A DNA stretch of 8,969 nt from Paracoccaceae bacterium (GTDB lineage Bacteria; Pseudomonadota; Alphaproteobacteria; Rhodobacterales; Rhodobacteraceae), in the NCBI GenBank assembly GCA_030626365.1, contig DAOUPC010000100.1, positions 1 to 8,969 on the forward strand. The letters are read 5' to 3'. The position numbers and the translations under genes were made by a program. Positions 6,563-8,969 of this stretch are shown here, in pieces (position 1 is the stretch's first letter; the number at the start of each line of letters is the position of its first letter). Below the pieces are notes generated by a model. The model did no database searches, had not been told where the DNA came from, and saw only the letters and a list, made by a program, of their open reading frames with translations.

Positions 6563-8968
6563 GTGCGCCGGTTGGCCGATGGCGATATGCCGGACGTGGA
6601 TGCGATTGTCAGCCAGTTCAAACCGGACACGTTGTTATGTGTGCGCCCTTCGTCCGAGGACCCGGATTGGGGCGGGCCGGGGGCGGTGCTGAATATCGGC
6701 ATGAACGATGCGCGCTATGTCGAACTGTGCGACCAGATGGGGCCGGGGGCGGCGGCGGCGCTGTATTTGCGGTTTGTGCAATCTTACGCGACGCATGTGG
6801 CCCGGCTGGACCCGGACGAATTTGATCAGACCGGTGATGATGCGGTCATGGCGCTGTCGCAGACCCTGCGCGCCTACGAGGAAGAAGCAGACGAACCATT
6901 TCCCCAGGACCCGGCCGAGCAACTGGCCGGGGTACTGCGATCTATGGCGCGCGCCTGGGAGGGCACAACCGCGCGCCTGTTGCGTCAGGCCAGGGGGGCG
7001 CCGGTGGATGCCGGGCTGGGCCTTGTGGTGCAGGAAATGATTCTGGGGCTGGGGCAGCAAGGGCAGGGCGAATGCGGGTCCGGGGTGCTGCAACTGGTCA
7101 ACACGACCACCGGGATGCCGCAGATCACCGGGCGTTACCTAAGCCAAAGCCAGGGCCGCGATGCGCTGGGGGCTGGGGCGGCGGCGCTTTATCTTGAGAG
7201 TGACGAAAGGGGTGGCGCGCTGGAAGACGTGGCACCTGACGCGTTTGGCGCACTTAGGGCGCATGCCGCCCTGATGCGCGAAAAGCTGCGCGAAGAGATG
7301 CAGGTCGAATTCGTGATCGAAGGCGGGCAGGTGCATTTGCTGGACGGGGTGCGGGTGTCGCGGACCTCTCGGGCCTCGGTGCGGATTGCCGTGCGGCTGG
7401 CCCAGGACGGGATCATATCCCCACAAGAGGCGGTGATGCGGATCGAACCGCACAGCCTGAATGAATTGCTGCACCGTCAGGTTGACCCGGATGCGCCGCG
7501 CGATGTGCTGGCCACCGGCATCGGGGCCAGCCCCGGCGCGGCCACCGGCAAAATCGTGTTCACCGCCGCCGAGGCCCAGGCCAGCGCCGCCCGCCGCGAA
7601 CCTTGCGTGCTGGTGCGGCGCGAAACCTCGCCCGAGGACATTCGCGGGATGCACGCCGCCGTTGCCGTTCTGACCGAACGGGGCGGGATGACCAGCCATG
7701 CGGCGGTGATCGGGCGTGGCATGGGGTTGCCGTGTATTGTCGGGGCTTCGTCGATGCGGTTTCAGACCCGCAAACAGCAAATCACCGCGCCGGATGGCCG
7801 GGTGCTGAAACCTGGCGACATCATTACCATAGACGGGTCTTCGGGGCAGGTTCTGGCCGGGCAACCCGCCATGCAAGAGGCCGTTCTGGATGATGCCTTT
7901 CAGACGCTCATGGGCTGGGCCGATGATGCGCGCGACATTGACATCCGCGCCAACGCCGACACGCCTGCCGATGCGCTGACGGCGCGCAATTTCAACGCGC
8001 AGGGCATTGGGTTGTGCCGCACCGAACACATGTTCTTTGATCCCGGCCGGCTGACCGTAATGCGAGAGATGATCTTTGCCCAGACCAGTCAGGGCCGGGC
8101 GGCGGTGCTTGAACGTCTGCTGCCGATGCAGCGCGACGACTTTACCCAGTTGTTCAGTATCATGCAGGGTAAACCGGTCTGTATCCGCCTGTTTGACCCA
8201 CCCCTGCACGAATTCCTGCCGACCAGCCGCACCGGCCAGCGCGAGTTGGCCGAGGCGCTGAACCTGCCGGTCAGCGACGTGACCCGCCGGGTCGAGGCAA
8301 TGGCCGAATATAACCCCATGCTGGGCCTGCGGGGCGTGCGGCTGGGCGTTACCGTGCCCGAAATCTATAACATGCAGGCCCGCGCTATATTCGAGGCCGC
8401 GCTTGAGGCCAGCACACCGGAATTCCCGGTGGTGCCCGAAATCATGATCCCGCTGGTCAGCGCGTGCCGCGAGGTCGAACTGGTCAAGGCGCGGATCGAT
8501 GCCGTGGCGGGTGCCGTGAAATCGGAACGCGGTCAGGAATTTGACTATCGCCTTGGGGTGATGGTCGAGACCCCGCGCGCGGCGCTGCGCGCGCATGAAA
8601 TCGCGCCCCATACCGCGTTCCTTAGTTTTGGCACCAATGACCTCACGCAGATGACCTATGGTTTGTCACGCGATGATGCGGGGCGGTTCATGTCCGATTA
8701 TGTTCGTCAGGGCGTGTTCCCCGAAGATCCGTTTCATGTGCTGGACACCGAAGGGGTGGGCGAGTTGCTGAAACTGGGGGCCGAACGGGGCCGTGCGGCA
8801 CACGAGGGAATCACCCTGTCGATCTGTGGCGAACATGGCGGGAATCCCGAATCAATCGCCTTTTGCCGGGATGCCGGGTTTGACTATGTGTCCTGCTCAC
8901 CCTTCCGGGTGCCGGTGGCACGGTTGGCGGCGGCACAATTGGCAATTGGCCACAAGATCGGCGACTGA
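6563..8968 (+). CDS. PPDK-like PEP-utilising protein, intact frame after the amber
   Basis: This is the longest product possible if translation restarts after the TAG: 801 residues from GTG 6563, or slightly fewer from ATG 6587. Neither start has a Shine-Dalgarno. Residues about 1-300 are a divergent PPDK-type ATP-grasp region (LLCVRPSSEDPDWGGPGAVL, FPQDPAEQL, SGVLQLVNTTTG, MQVEFVIEGG). Residues about 317-432 are the swivelling domain, with the phospho-histidine His379 in ERGGMTSHAAVIGRGMG. Residues about 440-801 are the PEP/pyruvate barrel, with GIGLCRTEHMFF (Arg486), IRLFDPPLHEFLP (Arg542), VMVETPRAAL (Glu669), SFGTNDLTQM (Asn692, Asp693), SICGEHGG (Cys755) and SCSPFRVPVARLAAAQ. All barrel residues known from PPDK are kept. 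The family interconverts pyruvate and PEP using ATP and phosphate; the altered ATP-grasp makes that reaction uncertain here. Start at 6563 is the weak point. Confidence 0.65.
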   Translation: MRRLADGDMPDVDAIVSQFKPDTLLCVRPSSEDPDWGGPGAVLNIGMNDARYVELCDQMGPGAAAALYLRFVQSYATHVARLDPDEFDQTGDDAVMALSQTLRAYEEEADEPFPQDPAEQLAGVLRSMARAWEGTTARLLRQARGAPVDAGLGLVVQEMILGLGQQGQGECGSGVLQLVNTTTGMPQITGRYLSQSQGRDALGAGAAALYLESDERGGALEDVAPDAFGALRAHAALMREKLREEMQVEFVIEGGQVHLLDGVRVSRTSRASVRIAVRLAQDGIISPQEAVMRIEPHSLNELLHRQVDPDAPRDVLATGIGASPGAATGKIVFTAAEAQASAARREPCVLVRRETSPEDIRGMHAAVAVLTERGGMTSHAAVIGRGMGLPCIVGASSMRFQTRKQQITAPDGRVLKPGDIITIDGSSGQVLAGQPAMQEAVLDDAFQTLMGWADDARDIDIRANADTPADALTARNFNAQGIGLCRTEHMFFDPGRLTVMREMIFAQTSQGRAAVLERLLPMQRDDFTQLFSIMQGKPVCIRLFDPPLHEFLPTSRTGQRELAEALNLPVSDVTRRVEAMAEYNPMLGLRGVRLGVTVPEIYNMQARAIFEAALEASTPEFPVVPEIMIPLVSACREVELVKARIDAVAGAVKSERGQEFDYRLGVMVETPRAALRAHEIAPHTAFLSFGTNDLTQMTYGLSRDDAGRFMSDYVRQGVFPEDPFHVLDTEGVGELLKLGAERGRAAHEGITLSICGEHGGNPESIAFCRDAGFDYVSCSPFRVPVARLAAAQLAIGHKIGD

Positions 8969-8969
8969 A

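Larger units (their letters stand above)
6419..8968 (+). pseudogene. PPDK-like PEP-binding protein gene interrupted by in-frame TAG at codon 45
   Basis: Read from GTG 6419, the frame encodes 44 residues that include THGGRAKCLQRL (20-31) and LDLPVPRTVAL (34-44). These align with the start of the pyruvate phosphate dikinase nucleotide-binding domain (GGKG..L.EM, then G.P.P.GF). TAG then follows at 6551-6553, and the same frame continues for 805 codons to TGA at 8966-8968. Reading through would give 849 residues, near the PPDK length of about 870-890. The stop aligns with a Thr in the PPDK N-terminal segment, so TCG (Ser) to TAG by one C-to-A change is the simplest origin. The GTG start is favoured over TTG 6362 because family similarity begins just after it. 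The alternatives are a true recent nonsense mutation, a sequencing error, amber suppression, or reinitiation downstream. No other lesion is present. Confidence 0.7.

Noticed and set aside
7139..8611. Minus-strand open frame of 490 codons over the PPDK-like gene
   Set aside because: The sense frame carries complete PPDK motifs; the antisense translation has none.

Overview
The window is GC-rich DNA with tightly packed genes. Gene order and protein character point to an alphaproteobacterium, most likely Rhodobacteraceae (Roseobacter group). The main signs are separate alpha and beta glycyl-tRNA synthetase genes with a small Rhodobacterales-type DUF6446 protein behind glyQ, a PPDK-like gene behind glyS, and a divergent SPOR/peptidoglycan-binding protein. 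The taxonomic call comes from remembered gene order and has not been searched.

Layout: (1) 1-1043, minus strand, an exported SPOR + PG_binding_1 protein cut off by the left edge. (2) 1044-1362, a divergent intergenic region of about 320 bp with no convincing gene. It holds a perfect 17-bp palindrome, an 11-bp tandem direct repeat touching a candidate -35 box, and a candidate glyQ promoter. (3) 1363-6326, plus strand, a compact run of glyQ, DUF6446 gene, gltS and glyS, with gaps of 22, -8 and 9 nt and a Shine-Dalgarno sequence before each start. (4) 6327-6418, a 92-nt gap with a candidate promoter and a small hairpin. (5) 6419-8968, a gene for a pyruvate phosphate dikinase-like PEP-utilising protein, interrupted at codon 45 by an in-frame TAG and otherwise open to its natural stop.

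How the genes fit together: glyQ and glyS encode the two subunits of the alpha2beta2 glycyl-tRNA synthetase. Between them sit a single-span envelope protein of unknown role and a sodium/glutamate symporter that appears translationally coupled to it. The last gene has a well-preserved swivelling phospho-histidine domain and PEP/pyruvate barrel, but a divergent nucleotide-binding domain. No tRNA, rRNA, CRISPR array, insertion sequence or phage gene was seen. Most of the window is ordinary housekeeping sequence. The item most worth checking is the amber codon in the PPDK-like gene. I found no evidence of a wholly new system.
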